Source: DASQGA01 sp038209555
GTDB lineage: Bacteria; Actinomycetota; Thermoleophilia; Gaiellales; Gaiellaceae
DNA: 64,000 nucleotides
Assembly: GCA_038209555.1 (NCBI GenBank)
Contig: JBBQXP010000001.1
Span: 62,001-126,000 of the forward strand
Direction of reading: 5' to 3'
Positions 17,509 to 26,706 of this stretch are shown in pieces (the first letter of the stretch is position 1; the number at the start of each line of letters is the position of its first letter). The notes beneath the pieces are model-generated. The model saw nothing but the letters and a program-made list of their open reading frames with translations, was not told where the DNA came from and ran no database searches. The translations under genes and the position numbers were made by a program.

Positions 17509-18120
17509 TCAGGGTGAGAGGCGCGAGTGCGTCCAGCTGTCGCCGGAGCGCTCGTAGGCGAAGCGGTCATGGAGGCGATCCTCGCCGTGCTGCCAGAGCT
17601 CAATCCGGTCCGGAAGGAGACGATACCCGCCCCAGAATGGCGGCAGCGGAACCTCCCGGCCCTCGTACTCCCGCTCGAGCCCGCGCACTCGTTCCTCGAG
17701 GACGTCCCGACTCTCGATCTGCTCGCTCTGGCGCGAAGCCCAGGCGCCAAGCTGGCCGCCGCGAGGCCGTGTCCGGAAGTACTGCGCCGACTCCTCCGTG
17801 CTCACGCGCTCCACGCTGCCTTCGACGCGAACCTGCCGTCCCAGGGGGTGCCAGTAGAGCACGAGCGCAGCCTGCGGGTTCGCCTCGAGCTCGCGACTTT
17901 TTCGGCTCTCGTAGTTCGTGTGGAAGACGAAGCCGCTCTCATCGATCCCGTGCAGGAGGACGATCCGGGCGGAGGGCCGTCCATCCGCATTCGAGGTCGC
18001 CAGAGTCATCGCCTCGGGCATCGGCAGGCCAAGAGCCCGAGCCTCGTCGAACCATGTTCGGAACTGCGCCATCGGATTGTCCGCGAGGTCTTCTTCGCAA
18101 AGGCGAACGACGTCGGCCAC
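17509..18120 (-). CDS. pdxH: pyridoxamine 5'-phosphate oxidase
   Basis: FMN-dependent oxidase that converts pyridoxamine or pyridoxine 5'-phosphate to pyridoxal 5'-phosphate. The 203-residue length is typical. Family motifs include 'ATSNADGRPSARIVLLHGID', 'FHTNYESRKSRELEANP', 'YFRTRPRGGQLGAWASRQSE' and the C-terminal region 'WGGYRLLPDRIELWQ...RLHDRFAYER'. The product is the cofactor of the beta-eliminating lyase and the glycine decarboxylase encoded elsewhere in the window. TAGGCT 7 nt before the GTG at 18120 suggests a leaderless transcript. Confidence 0.95.
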   Translation of the reverse strand: MADVVRLCEEDLADNPMAQFRTWFDEARALGLPMPEAMTLATSNADGRPSARIVLLHGIDESGFVFHTNYESRKSRELEANPQAALVLYWHPLGRQVRVEGSVERVSTEESAQYFRTRPRGGQLGAWASRQSEQIESRDVLEERVRGLEREYEGREVPLPPFWGGYRLLPDRIELWQHGEDRLHDRFAYERSGDSWTHSRLSP

Positions 18121-18127
18121 GTGCGCT

Positions 18128-18133
18128 AGCCTA
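18128..18133 (-). promoter_or_regulatory. -10-like hexamer for pdxH
   Basis: TAGGCT on the minus strand, 7 nt before the GTG at 18120, fitting the leaderless-type pattern. Confidence 0.5.
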
Positions 18134-18223
18134 AATATGCAAACCGTATTGCCCGCGCATTACAGATTCTTTACCGTCGGATCACCGGCGCCAGACCCCG
18201 CACGGACACACTTCGGAGAGCGA

Positions 18224-18694
18224 ATGGGAACGCGGCCTCTCTTCATGATCTTCACGATCGGGCTTACGCTCGCTGCCGCGCCTGCCGCCGATGCCGGTCT
18301 GCGAACACTGTCCGCGGACAAGGACCTGGTCAACCTGAACGGGGGCAGAGGCGTGGCGAGATTCTCGGGCTATGGGGTTCTCTGGGGCGGCTTTACACGC
18401 GGGAGGATCCGTGTTACCGACCTTCCGGGCGGAGCGCAGACGGTGGTGAGGGTCTACGGAGCCGAGCGAGTGACCTATGTGAACGCGATTACGCGGGTCT
18501 ACAGCGGGCGTTACATCAGATTCAGCATCCACACAGGGCGCTGGAAGGCCGGCATCACCGCGCGTGGCGTCAACGCGAGCGCGGTGGTGAAAGGAGTCAT
18601 GTGGCTCGGCGGCACCGCCGGGACCTACACGATCGAGGATTCGGCCGATCGGCCGTGGCCGCTCGAGCTCAAGCAATTCACGCTCGGCGGATAG
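18224..18694 (+). CDS. secreted protein of unknown function
   Basis: A 156-residue product with a Sec-type signal peptide (hydrophobic 'LFMIFTIGLTLAAAPAADA', probable cleavage after Ala-Asp-Ala). The mature part of about 130 residues is rich in short beta-strand-like stretches and Gly and has no cysteines. I do not recognise the family. The ATG at 18224 is preceded by CGGAGAG. It ends 37 bp before a response regulator gene; a role as a cell-surface component sensed or controlled by that system is only a guess. Confidence 0.75.
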   Translation: MGTRPLFMIFTIGLTLAAAPAADAGLRTLSADKDLVNLNGGRGVARFSGYGVLWGGFTRGRIRVTDLPGGAQTVVRVYGAERVTYVNAITRVYSGRYIRFSIHTGRWKAGITARGVNASAVVKGVMWLGGTAGTYTIEDSADRPWPLELKQFTLGG

Positions 18695-18731
18695 TTCGAG
18701 CGCGTTCTCTGACACCATAGGAGCGGAACAC

Positions 18732-19448
18732 GTGTCTCAGCAGTCCCAAGCACATCCGCTCATCCTGATCGTCGAGGACGAGACCAGCATCGCCTCGTTC
18801 GTCGCGATGTACTTGAAGAAGGCCGGGTACGAGGTCAAGGTGGCAGGCTCGGGGACAGACGCGCTCGCACGGGCAAGCGCCGACAATCCGTCGCTCATCA
18901 TCCTCGACCTCATGCTGCCCGACCTGGACGGCATCGAGGTGTGCCGCCGGATCCGCCAGCGATCCGACATCCCGATCCTCATGCTGACCGCCCGCGATGA
19001 CGACGTGGACAAGATCATCGGGCTGGAGGTGGGCGCCGACGACTACCTGACGAAGCCCTTCAATCCGCGGGAGCTGGTAGCGCGGGTGAAGTCGGTCCTC
19101 AGACGGTCGGCGCCGAAGGAGCGGGAGCTCGAGAACTTGTCTCTCGAGCACGGACTGCTTCGGATCGACTCGGGCAGGCGTGAGGTCATGGTGGGAGACG
19201 AGGAGGTCCAGCTCGCGCCGAAGGAGTTCGACCTGCTCTGGGAGCTGCTCGACCATCGGGGCCTGGTGCTCACCCGCGACCAGCTGCTCGAGCGCGTCTG
19301 GGGGTATACCTTCGCCGGCGACACCCGTACCGTCGATGTGCACGTTGGCCAGCTCCGCCGAAAGCTCGGCGACTCGTGCCCGATCGTCACGGTCTGGGGC
19401 GTCGGCTACAAGGTCTCGCCCGAGCCGAAGGCCGCTCGCGCGTCGTAG
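18732..19448 (+). CDS. OmpR/PhoB-family response regulator
   Basis: A 238-residue regulator with an intact receiver domain (acidic pair Glu15-Asp16, phospho-acceptor Asp59 in 'ILDLMLPDLDG', Lys108 in 'YLTKPF') and a C-terminal winged helix ('TRTVDVHVGQLRRKLG', 'TVWGVGYKV'). The GTG start follows AGGAGCGG. The kinase gene begins 15 bp downstream, so this is a standard two-component operon. The stimulus is unknown; OmpR-family systems of this size often control envelope or phosphate genes. Confidence 0.93.
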   Translation: MSQQSQAHPLILIVEDETSIASFVAMYLKKAGYEVKVAGSGTDALARASADNPSLIILDLMLPDLDGIEVCRRIRQRSDIPILMLTARDDDVDKIIGLEVGADDYLTKPFNPRELVARVKSVLRRSAPKERELENLSLEHGLLRIDSGRREVMVGDEEVQLAPKEFDLLWELLDHRGLVLTRDQLLERVWGYTFAGDTRTVDVHVGQLRRKLGDSCPIVTVWGVGYKVSPEPKAARAS

Positions 19449-19463
19449 CCGGTAGGAGGTCCG

Positions 19464-20846
19464 GTGTCCTCACTCCGGTTTCGCCTCCCAGCTCTCTTCC
19501 TCGCCGGCGTGGTCGTCGCGGCTGCGGTGACAGCGCTGCTGGCCGTCCGCCTGTTTCAGGACTATGCGCGCGATCGCACGCTCAGCGACTTGCACCGTCA
19601 GGCGGCCGGGCTGGCCCAGCTCTATGCGGAGCAGGCGCGCCAGGGAATCGAGGAGCGGCGGCGGGCCCCGAGGTTCGCCCGGCCCAAGCTCGAGCGTGCG
19701 ACGGGCACGCGCCTCTACTACGCAGGCGTCTCGATCTTCCCGGGGCAGGACTCGGGGCTGCGCCCGCTTCCCCTCGGCGTGCTCGATCGCGACCTCCTGG
19801 CCGACGGCAAGGTGCAGGAGGTCGAGTTCAAGCCGCCCGGGACGGACAAGACGTATCTCGCTGTGGCGCAGCCGATTCGCCTCGGTGGTGAGACCTTCGG
19901 TGCTCTCGTCGTGGCGAAGCCCCAGGCTGAGCTCCGGGAGCGCTGGGTCGTCCTCCTCGGACGGCTCGGCCTGGCCTTCCTCGCGGGGCTCGCCATCGCG
20001 GCTCTCCTCGTGCTGTATCTCTCTCGCCGGCTCACGAAGCCGCTCCTAGCTCTCTCGGACGCGGCGGATCGGATCGCAGAGGGACGGTACGACGTGCGCC
20101 TCCCGGAGGGGAAGCGCAAGGACGAGATCAGCCACCTGACCGACCGGTTTCAGGAGATGGCTGTCCGCCTCGCACAGGCCGAGGCACTGGAGCGCCATTT
20201 CCTGATGAGCGTCTCGCATGAGCTCCGCACACCGTTGACGGCGATCCGGGGGCACCTCGATGCGCTGCGAGAAGACGTTCTCGACGACCCCGAAGAGCGG
20301 GCTGCATCGCTCGAGGTGATCGGCACCGAGGCAGATCGCCTTTCGCGCCTTGTCAGCGACCTGCTCGACCTGGCGAAGCTCGATGCCCGCCGCTTCACGC
20401 TCACCGAGGACGAAGTCGAGGTGCGGCGCCTGCTCGATCAGGCCTACCGCGCCAAAACCGAGGAGGCCCGGCGGCGCGGAATCGGCTACGAGCAGCGATT
20501 CGTGGCGGAACCGGTCATCCACACGGATGGCGACCGCGTGCTCCAGATCGTCACGAACCTTCTCGACAACGCGTTCGCGTGGACGCCGGACGGTGGGGCC
20601 ATCTCCATCGGCCTCGATTCGAGGAACGGCACGGTTGAGGTGACGGTGTCCGACTCGGGACCAGGGGTACCGTTGGAGGAGCGCGAGCGCATCTTCCGGC
20701 CGTTCTTTTCCCGCGACGAGTCGCGTGGGACCGGCCTGGGCCTCGCGATCGCACGCGAGCTCGCGCACGCACTCGGCGGCGAGCTCGGGCTCGACTCGTC
20801 CCCGGACGGTGGCGCCCGCTTCGAGCTGACGCTGCCCGCGCGTTAG
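19464..20846 (+). CDS. HAMP sensor histidine kinase
   Basis: A 460-residue membrane kinase paired with the preceding regulator. It has one TM helix near residues 10-28, an extracytoplasmic sensor region of about 140 residues, a second TM helix (about 170-190), HAMP, HisKA with the phospho-acceptor in 'VSHELRTPLTAIRGH' (His252), and HATPase with 'LLDNAFAWTPDGG', 'DSGPGVP' and 'GTGLGLAIARE'. GTG start after TAGGAGG. No known ligand-binding domain was recognised in the sensor part. Confidence 0.93.
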   Translation: MSSLRFRLPALFLAGVVVAAAVTALLAVRLFQDYARDRTLSDLHRQAAGLAQLYAEQARQGIEERRRAPRFARPKLERATGTRLYYAGVSIFPGQDSGLRPLPLGVLDRDLLADGKVQEVEFKPPGTDKTYLAVAQPIRLGGETFGALVVAKPQAELRERWVVLLGRLGLAFLAGLAIAALLVLYLSRRLTKPLLALSDAADRIAEGRYDVRLPEGKRKDEISHLTDRFQEMAVRLAQAEALERHFLMSVSHELRTPLTAIRGHLDALREDVLDDPEERAASLEVIGTEADRLSRLVSDLLDLAKLDARRFTLTEDEVEVRRLLDQAYRAKTEEARRRGIGYEQRFVAEPVIHTDGDRVLQIVTNLLDNAFAWTPDGGAISIGLDSRNGTVEVTVSDSGPGVPLEERERIFRPFFSRDESRGTGLGLAIARELAHALGGELGLDSSPDGGARFELTLPAR

Positions 20847-20863
20847 CTAGGAGGGCGAAGTAG

Positions 20864-21340
20864 TCAGCCGGAGCGGCGCTCGTGCGGCTCGTCGATCCGG
20901 TAGAGCGCCGCCCCAGGTCGCTCGTCGAGAGAGCGCTCCAGACGATCGATGATGCGCTCCATCCGGTCGAGCCGTCGCTCGACTCCGTGCCAGCCCGAGG
21001 CGATCAGGTCGACCAGAAGCGCCAGATCCTCGACTCGGGCCCGCCGCTCGGCGTCTAGGTCGCGTTGAAGCCGCTCGAGGCGCCGGATCGTCTGGCCCGA
21101 GAGCCCGCGTACCTCGGCGATGTGGCGCCCGACGGGGAGCACCTCGGCACGGAGGCCTTGTTGGACGGCTTCGCCCACGCGGTCCGGCACGGTCGCCTCG
21201 AGCTCGGACGCGCGGGTTGCAAGGTCGTCGAGCGCTTCCCCAGCTCGTGCGAGCGCGGCCTCGAGAGCGGCCGGCTCGGGATGGCCCGCACTCGTTTCCG
21301 CGAGGCGGTTCCGGGCCCGGTCTAGCGACTCCCGATCCAT
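20864..21340 (-). CDS. coiled-coil hypothetical protein
   Basis: A 158-residue, strongly charged, helical protein (long heptad-like stretches such as 'RLERLQRDLDAERRARVEDL' and 'RLDRMERIIDRLERSLDE'). No membrane segment or known domain. It is convergent with the kinase gene (17-bp gap) and divergent from queA. Function unknown. Coding potential is supported by the absence of low-complexity artefacts and by a normal ATG start. Confidence 0.65.
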   Translation of the reverse strand: MDRESLDRARNRLAETSAGHPEPAALEAALARAGEALDDLATRASELEATVPDRVGEAVQQGLRAEVLPVGRHIAEVRGLSGQTIRRLERLQRDLDAERRARVEDLALLVDLIASGWHGVERRLDRMERIIDRLERSLDERPGAALYRIDEPHERRSG

Positions 21341-21391
21341 TCCGGTGACTGTAGCGTTGACGTCGGACTGAACGACGACGGAGGCTTGGCC

Positions 21392-22333
21392 GTGCGGACG
21401 GAGGAGCTCGACTACGACCTACCGCCCGAGCTGATCGCGCAACGGCCGCTCGAGCGGCGGGATGAGAGTCGCCTGCTCGTGTACGAGCGCTCGACCGGAA
21501 CGGTACGCCACCGGGTCTTCCATGAGCTTCCCGCCGAGCTCGGGCGAGGCGAGCTCCTGGTCGTCAACGACACCCGCGTGGTTTCCGCCCGTATCCACAC
21601 GCGCAGGCCGGGTGGGGGCAAGGCCGAGATCCTTCTGCTGGAGCCGCTCGGGGACGGTGTCTGGGAGGCGCTCGCACGCCCGTCCCGCAAATTGCGAGCA
21701 GGTATGCAGCTTCGACCCGTGGAGCTCTTGGAGGCTCTCGGCGAGGGTCGCTGGCTCGTGCGGCTCGAAGGCAAGGCAGGCGGGGAGACGCCGCTCCCGC
21801 CGTATATCACCGAGCCCCTTGCCGATCCCGAGCGGTACCAGACGGTTTACGGAGAAGAGCTCGGCTCGGCCGCCGCACCCACGGCTGGACTGCACTTCAC
21901 AATCGACCTCCTGGCCCGCTTCGAGGTCGAGCGGGTCACGCTCCATGTGGGGCTGGACACGTTCCGCCCCATCGCAGCCGAGTCGCTCGCGGAGCATGCG
22001 ATCCACAGCGAGCGCTATGAGGTGGATGCGGTCGCCTGGGAACGCATCCAGGCTGCCGAGCGCGTCTGCGCCGTGGGAACGACGACCGTGCGCGTGCTGG
22101 AGTCTCTGGCCCGCGGCGCCGAACTCGTTGGTCGCACGAATCTGTTCGTGACTCCAGGCTTCGAGTTCAGTCGTGTGGATGCTCTCGTCACGAACTTCCA
22201 CCTGCCGCGCTCGTCGCTACTCGCCCTCGTGATGGCGTTCGCCGGGGTGGAGCAGACCAGGCAGCTGTACGAGCTTGCGATCGCAGAGCGATATCGCTTT
22301 TACTCGTTCGGCGACGCGATGCTGATTCTCTAG
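21392..22333 (+). CDS. queA: S-adenosylmethionine:tRNA ribosyltransferase-isomerase
   Basis: QueA transfers and rearranges the ribosyl part of SAM onto preQ1-modified tRNA to give epoxyqueuosine. Motifs are 'LPPELIAQRPLERRDESRLL', 'LLVVNDTRVVSARI', 'AAPTAGLHFT', 'LHVGLDTFRPI' and the C-terminal 'YRFYSFGDAMLI'. At 313 residues it is shorter than the E. coli enzyme (356) but has all conserved blocks. GTG at 21392 is preferred over TTG at 21386 because the GGAGG at 21380 is then 7 nt away. Its TAG stop is also the first three bases of a solo end of the repeat family. Confidence 0.94.
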   Translation: MRTEELDYDLPPELIAQRPLERRDESRLLVYERSTGTVRHRVFHELPAELGRGELLVVNDTRVVSARIHTRRPGGGKAEILLLEPLGDGVWEALARPSRKLRAGMQLRPVELLEALGEGRWLVRLEGKAGGETPLPPYITEPLADPERYQTVYGEELGSAAAPTAGLHFTIDLLARFEVERVTLHVGLDTFRPIAAESLAEHAIHSERYEVDAVAWERIQAAERVCAVGTTTVRVLESLARGAELVGRTNLFVTPGFEFSRVDALVTNFHLPRSSLLALVMAFAGVEQTRQLYELAIAERYRFYSFGDAMLIL

Positions 22334-22354
22334 CCGGTTGATCGGCAATCCGCG
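22331..22354 (+). repeat. solo 5' end of the MITE-like repeat (degenerate)
   Basis: About 18 of the first 21 positions match the 5' terminal repeat of the full elements. The first TAG is the queA stop codon, the same arrangement as in gcvH and the flavin reductase gene. The rest of the element is missing or too diverged to align; a weak match to a 3' end (GGTCATGTCTAG) lies at about 22360-22375. Confidence 0.5.
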
Positions 22355-22431
22355 CATACCGGTCATGTCTAGACGCGCGGGTCCACCCCCTCCGCCTCCC
22401 GGCATCGACCCTACTTCGTGAAGATGCGCGG

Positions 22432-23601
22432 ATGGCGAACGGGCCGGGTCGGAAGATTGACGAGACGGTTTCGACCTTCAGCGTTGCTGCCTCCGACGGA
22501 GCGGCGCGGGCGGGCGTCCTCCACACCGCGCACGGCGATGTCCTCACCCCTGCGTTCATGCCGGTTGGTACGAAAGGGACGGTCAAGGGCCTGCATCCAG
22601 ATCGAGTGCGCGAGCTCGGCGCCTCGATCGTGCTCGCGAACACCTACCACCTGTACTTCCGGCCCGGGGCGGATCTGATCGAGGCGCTCGGCGGCCTGCA
22701 CCGGTTCACGGGCTGGAGCGGCCCGATCCTGACCGACTCTGGCGGCTTCCAGGTTTTCTCCCTCCGCGACACGATCGTCGAAGCCGACGACGACGGCGTC
22801 ACGTTCCGCTCCGTCTACGACGGGACACTTGCCCGCTTCACGCCCGAGCTGGTGGCGGACGTGCAGCGAAAGCTCGGATCCGACGTCGCAATGTGCCTCG
22901 ACGTGTGCCCACCGGCAGGCATCCCGCCCGAGGAGCTCGAGGTTGCGGTGGCACGAACGGCAACGTGGGCGCGCCGCCAGCTCGCGGCGCCGCGATCGCC
23001 GGGTCAGCTGCTCTTCGGCATCTCCCAGGGAGGCATCGACCCGGTGCTCAGGCGCCGGTCAACAGAGGAGATCGCCTCACTCGGCTTCGACGGCCACGCG
23101 CTCGGCGGGTTGAGCGTGGGGGAGGAGCGCGGGCGGATGCTCGACACCGTCGAGTGGGCAGCGCAGCTTCTTCCATCAGAGCGGCCGCGGTACTTCATGG
23201 GCATTGGCGACCCGGCGGGGATCCTGGACGTCGTGCGACGCGGCATCGACATGTTCGACTGTGTTTTGCCCACCAGGCTCGGACGCACGGGTTCGGCGCT
23301 CACGTGGGACGGCCGCCTCAACCTGCGTAACGCCGCGTTTGCGCGTGACCCTCGCCCCCTCGATGAGGGATGCCCATGCGCCGCCTGTACACGCTTCTCG
23401 AGGGCCTATATCCGGCATCTCGTGACACAGCACGAGCTTCTCGGCCTGATACTTTTGTCCGAGCACAACGTCAGGTTTCTGCTCGATTTGACCGCCGGAG
23501 CGCGGGCAGCGATCGAGGCGGGACGGCTCGGTGCCTTTACGGCCTCCGCGCTCGACCGGCTCGGGGCTGCGGCGCCTGGCCAGGAGGTTTCTCGTGAGTA
23601 G
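22432..23601 (+). CDS. tgt: tRNA-guanine transglycosylase
   Basis: Exchanges guanine-34 for preQ1 in GUN-anticodon tRNAs. The 389-residue protein has the 'NTYHLYFRPG' and 'LTDSGGFQVFSL' motifs, 'LFGISQGG', the nucleophile region 'FDCVLPTRLGRTG', and the zinc site 'CPCAACTRFSRAYIRHL'. It follows queA by 98 bp and overlaps yajC by 8 bp, the classic queA-tgt-yajC-secDF order. Together with queG the window encodes the last three queuosine steps. Confidence 0.96.
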   Translation: MANGPGRKIDETVSTFSVAASDGAARAGVLHTAHGDVLTPAFMPVGTKGTVKGLHPDRVRELGASIVLANTYHLYFRPGADLIEALGGLHRFTGWSGPILTDSGGFQVFSLRDTIVEADDDGVTFRSVYDGTLARFTPELVADVQRKLGSDVAMCLDVCPPAGIPPEELEVAVARTATWARRQLAAPRSPGQLLFGISQGGIDPVLRRRSTEEIASLGFDGHALGGLSVGEERGRMLDTVEWAAQLLPSERPRYFMGIGDPAGILDVVRRGIDMFDCVLPTRLGRTGSALTWDGRLNLRNAAFARDPRPLDEGCPCAACTRFSRAYIRHLVTQHELLGLILLSEHNVRFLLDLTAGARAAIEAGRLGAFTASALDRLGAAAPGQEVSRE

Positions 23602-23950
23602 TGGGTTCTTCATCGTCCTCATCGTGATGTTCGGTTTCATGTACCTCATGCTGATCCGTCCGCAGCGCCAGCAGCAGCGCCGGCACGCCGAGATGCTCAA
23701 GGGGCTTGGGCCCGGCGACGAGGTCATCACGGCCGGCGGCATCTACGGCGATGTGATCGAAGTCGAACCGGACCGGGTGGTCCTCGAGATTGCAGAGGAC
23801 GTGCACATCGAGGTGGCGCGCCGCGCGATCGCGAGCATCGTGCCTCAGGAGGACGCGGGATCGCTCGAGGACGAGCTCGAGGCCACGACGGTCGAAGAGC
23901 CCGAGCGGGTCGTCGAGGAGCGGACGGAGCAGGAGGAGGCCCGGCGCTAG
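23594..23950 (+). CDS. yajC: Sec translocon accessory subunit YajC
   Basis: A 118-residue single-pass membrane protein of the SecDF-YajC complex. It has the N-terminal TM segment ('FFIVLIVMFGFMYLMLIRPQ'), the 'RPQRQQQRRHAEM' basic stretch, the 'GDEVITAGGIYG' core, and an unusually long acidic tail of about 45 residues. The GTG at 23594 is chosen because CAGGAGG lies 6 nt upstream and the protein then begins right at the TM helix; it overlaps the end of tgt. Confidence 0.94.
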   Translation: MSSGFFIVLIVMFGFMYLMLIRPQRQQQRRHAEMLKGLGPGDEVITAGGIYGDVIEVEPDRVVLEIAEDVHIEVARRAIASIVPQEDAGSLEDELEATTVEEPERVVEERTEQEEARR

Positions 23951-23982
23951 AGCCCTAGCCGGCTCGGCGCGCGGAACGACTG

Positions 23983-26706
23983 GTGCGCAGGTACTTCTGG
24001 ACTCTCCTCGCCGTTCTCGTCGCCGTCATCGGCGTGATCGTCCTCGCCTTCTTCCGGCAGCCCACGCTCGGCCTCGACCTGCAGGGAGGGCTGGAGCTCG
24101 TTCTTCAGGCCCAGGCGCCCCAGGGGCAGCAGGTAACGAAGGAGGACATGGAGCGCTCGGTCGAGATCATCCGGGCGCGCATCGACAAGCTCGGCGTCTC
24201 CGAGCCCGAGGTCCGCCAGCAGGGCGACGACCAGATTGCCGTCGACCTCGCCGGAGTCACCAACCCGGCACGCGCGGCGGAGATCGTCGGAAAGACGGCC
24301 CAGCTCCAGTTCTACGACCTCGAAGCCGACCTGATTGCCCCCTCGAAGGACAGGAACGGCTTCCCGGTTGCGAGCCCGAGGCTGAAGCCGCTCCTGACGT
24401 CCGAGGACAAGCTGAAGCCGAAGGACGAGCCTCCGACGCAGTGGTACCTGTTCGAGGGGAACCGTCTCCTCGCCGGGCCGGCGGACAAGAAGGAGGATCT
24501 CGCGCAGCAACTCGAGGGCGCGCAGGTCCCGGAAGGAGCGGCGTACTACGCCGTGCCAAAGGGGAAGATCGTGATCACGTGCGGGCGGAATGCGACCGTC
24601 TGCCCAGGCGTCCAGACCGCACCGGTCTCACAAACCTTCTACTACGCCTTCAAGTACGAGCCTACGAATCCCGCCCACGCGATCCCGGAGATGACGGGCG
24701 AGGACCTGAAGCTCAAGGGAACGCGCGCGGACTTCCAGAACGGGCAGCCCATCGTCACGCTCGAGTTCACGAACGCGGGCGGCAAGAAGTTCCACGAGAT
24801 CACGCGGACGCTCGCCCAGCGGGGGCGTTCACAGACACAGTTTGCGGGGGGCGGACAGGACCTCTTCCAGCACTTCGCGATCGTGCTCGACAACGAGATC
24901 CGCTCCTGGCCTCAGATCGACTTCAACGACCTCCCTGACGGGATCTCCGGCAACAGCGCCCTTATCGAGGGGCTCGACTCGCCAGGCGAGGCGAAAGATC
25001 TCGCCCTGGTGCTTCAGACGGGCGCGCTGCCGCTGAAGTTCATCCAGGTCGAGCGCTCGGACATCTCGGCCACCCTAGGTGCCGACTCGCTGCATGAGGC
25101 GATCATCGCCGGCATCGGCGGACTCGCGGCCGTCGCCCTCTTCCTCCTCATCTTCTACCGCTTCCTGGGCCTTGTGGCGGTGATCGGGCTGGCCATCTAC
25201 GGCGTGCTGCTCTACGGAGCCCTCCTCATCTTCAACGTGACCCTCACCTTGCCGGGCTTCGCGGGCCTCATCCTCACGATCGGGGTCGCGGCCGACGCGA
25301 ACATCGTCATCTTCGAGCGGATCAAGGAGGAAGTCCAGGCGGGCAAATCTGTGCGCGCCGCGATCGGAGCGGGATACAAGAAGGGCTTCAGTACGATCGT
25401 CGACGCGAACGTCGTCACGATGATCACCGCGCTCGTGCTCTTCATCGCCTCAACGAGCGGGGTGAAGGGATTCGCGCTCATGCTCCTGATCGGCACGCTC
25501 GTCTCGATGGTGACGGCGGTCGGGGCGACGCGTGCGCTCCTCGCCTCGCTGGCGGGCTTCAAATGGTTCGACAACCCGGCGTTCATGGGCGCGAGCGCCC
25601 AGCGGATCCCGAACTGGCAGAAGGTGGATTTCCTCGGGAAGCGCCGGATCTGGTTCGCGCTCTCGGCGGTCATCGTCCTGGTCGGGCTCGGTTCGCTCGG
25701 CTTGAAGGGCCTGAACCTCGGGATCGACTTCGAGGGCGGGAGCCAGGTCAGCTTCAAGACCCCGGAGCCCGTGTCGGTCGAGCGCGTGCGGGCTGAAGCG
25801 GCCAAGATCGGCAAGCAGAACGCGGTTATCCAGGGCACCGGCAGCCAAGTCGCAGGTGGCTACCGCGAGTTCAAGATGAAGACGGAATCGCTGTCGGGGC
25901 CCGAGCAGACGGAGCTCCAGAACACCCTCCGGCGTGACCTCGGGGCGACCGGCCTCGGGGTCAAGAATGTCTCGGCCACCTTCAGCCGGCAGGTCCTCCA
26001 GAGCGCGATCATCGCGATCGTCGTGTCGCTGCTCCTGGTCGTCGGATACATCGCGATCCGGTTCCAGTTCACGTTTGCGGTGCCGGTTCTGATCGCGCTC
26101 GTCCACGACATCCTGATCACCCTGGGGGTCTACTCGCTGACCGGCCGGGAGGTTTCGGCGTCGACCGTCGCGGCGGTGCTCACCATCCTCGGGTACTCGA
26201 TCTACGACACGATCATCATCTTCGACCGGGTGCGGGAGAACATCCCGCTCATGCGGAAGTCGAGCTTTGCGGCGATCGCGAACCAGTCGCTCTGGGAGAC
26301 GGTGCGGCGCTCACTGGCCACGACGTTCATCACGCTCCTGCCCGTGTCGGCGCTCCTCATCTTCGGCGGGGCTACCCTCAAGGACTTCGCGTTCGCGCTC
26401 CTCGTCGGAATCGGCTCGGGCGCGTATTCGACGATCTTCATCGCCACCCCGATTCTCAGCTATCTCATGGAGCGAGAGCCCGAGTACGCGAAGCGCAAGC
26501 GCGCGGGCCTGCAGGAGAAGCTGGGGCGGGACGAGCCCGCCCCAGGAAACGGCGTCCCGATCGACGAGGCCGAGCTGTCTCCCGCTCCGAGGCCGGTCGC
26601 GGCTCCTCCCGAGCCGGCCGCGCCCATCGGTGACGGATCGGCCGCCGCTCGCCGCGAGGCACGCCGCAAGCGACGTCGGGCGAGGCCCCATGGCCGCTCC
26701 CGGTGA
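23983..26706 (+). CDS. secDF: fused SecD-SecF protein translocase subunit
   Basis: A 907-residue RND-type membrane protein driving late steps of Sec export by proton motive force. The SecD half has an N-terminal TM, 'LGLDLQGGLELVLQ', a large periplasmic region, and a five-helix bundle ('GVAADANIVIFERIKEE'). The SecF half starts near residue 525 with its own 'NLGIDFEGGSQVSFK' and ends with 'YDTIIIFDRVREN'. Fusion of SecD and SecF into one chain is known in some lineages but less usual in Actinobacteria. A Pro-rich linker and an Arg-rich tail of about 20 residues end the protein. Confidence 0.96.
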   Translation: MRRYFWTLLAVLVAVIGVIVLAFFRQPTLGLDLQGGLELVLQAQAPQGQQVTKEDMERSVEIIRARIDKLGVSEPEVRQQGDDQIAVDLAGVTNPARAAEIVGKTAQLQFYDLEADLIAPSKDRNGFPVASPRLKPLLTSEDKLKPKDEPPTQWYLFEGNRLLAGPADKKEDLAQQLEGAQVPEGAAYYAVPKGKIVITCGRNATVCPGVQTAPVSQTFYYAFKYEPTNPAHAIPEMTGEDLKLKGTRADFQNGQPIVTLEFTNAGGKKFHEITRTLAQRGRSQTQFAGGGQDLFQHFAIVLDNEIRSWPQIDFNDLPDGISGNSALIEGLDSPGEAKDLALVLQTGALPLKFIQVERSDISATLGADSLHEAIIAGIGGLAAVALFLLIFYRFLGLVAVIGLAIYGVLLYGALLIFNVTLTLPGFAGLILTIGVAADANIVIFERIKEEVQAGKSVRAAIGAGYKKGFSTIVDANVVTMITALVLFIASTSGVKGFALMLLIGTLVSMVTAVGATRALLASLAGFKWFDNPAFMGASAQRIPNWQKVDFLGKRRIWFALSAVIVLVGLGSLGLKGLNLGIDFEGGSQVSFKTPEPVSVERVRAEAAKIGKQNAVIQGTGSQVAGGYREFKMKTESLSGPEQTELQNTLRRDLGATGLGVKNVSATFSRQVLQSAIIAIVVSLLLVVGYIAIRFQFTFAVPVLIALVHDILITLGVYSLTGREVSASTVAAVLTILGYSIYDTIIIFDRVRENIPLMRKSSFAAIANQSLWETVRRSLATTFITLLPVSALLIFGGATLKDFAFALLVGIGSGAYSTIFIATPILSYLMEREPEYAKRKRAGLQEKLGRDEPAPGNGVPIDEAELSPAPRPVAAPPEPAAPIGDGSAAARREARRKRRRARPHGRSR

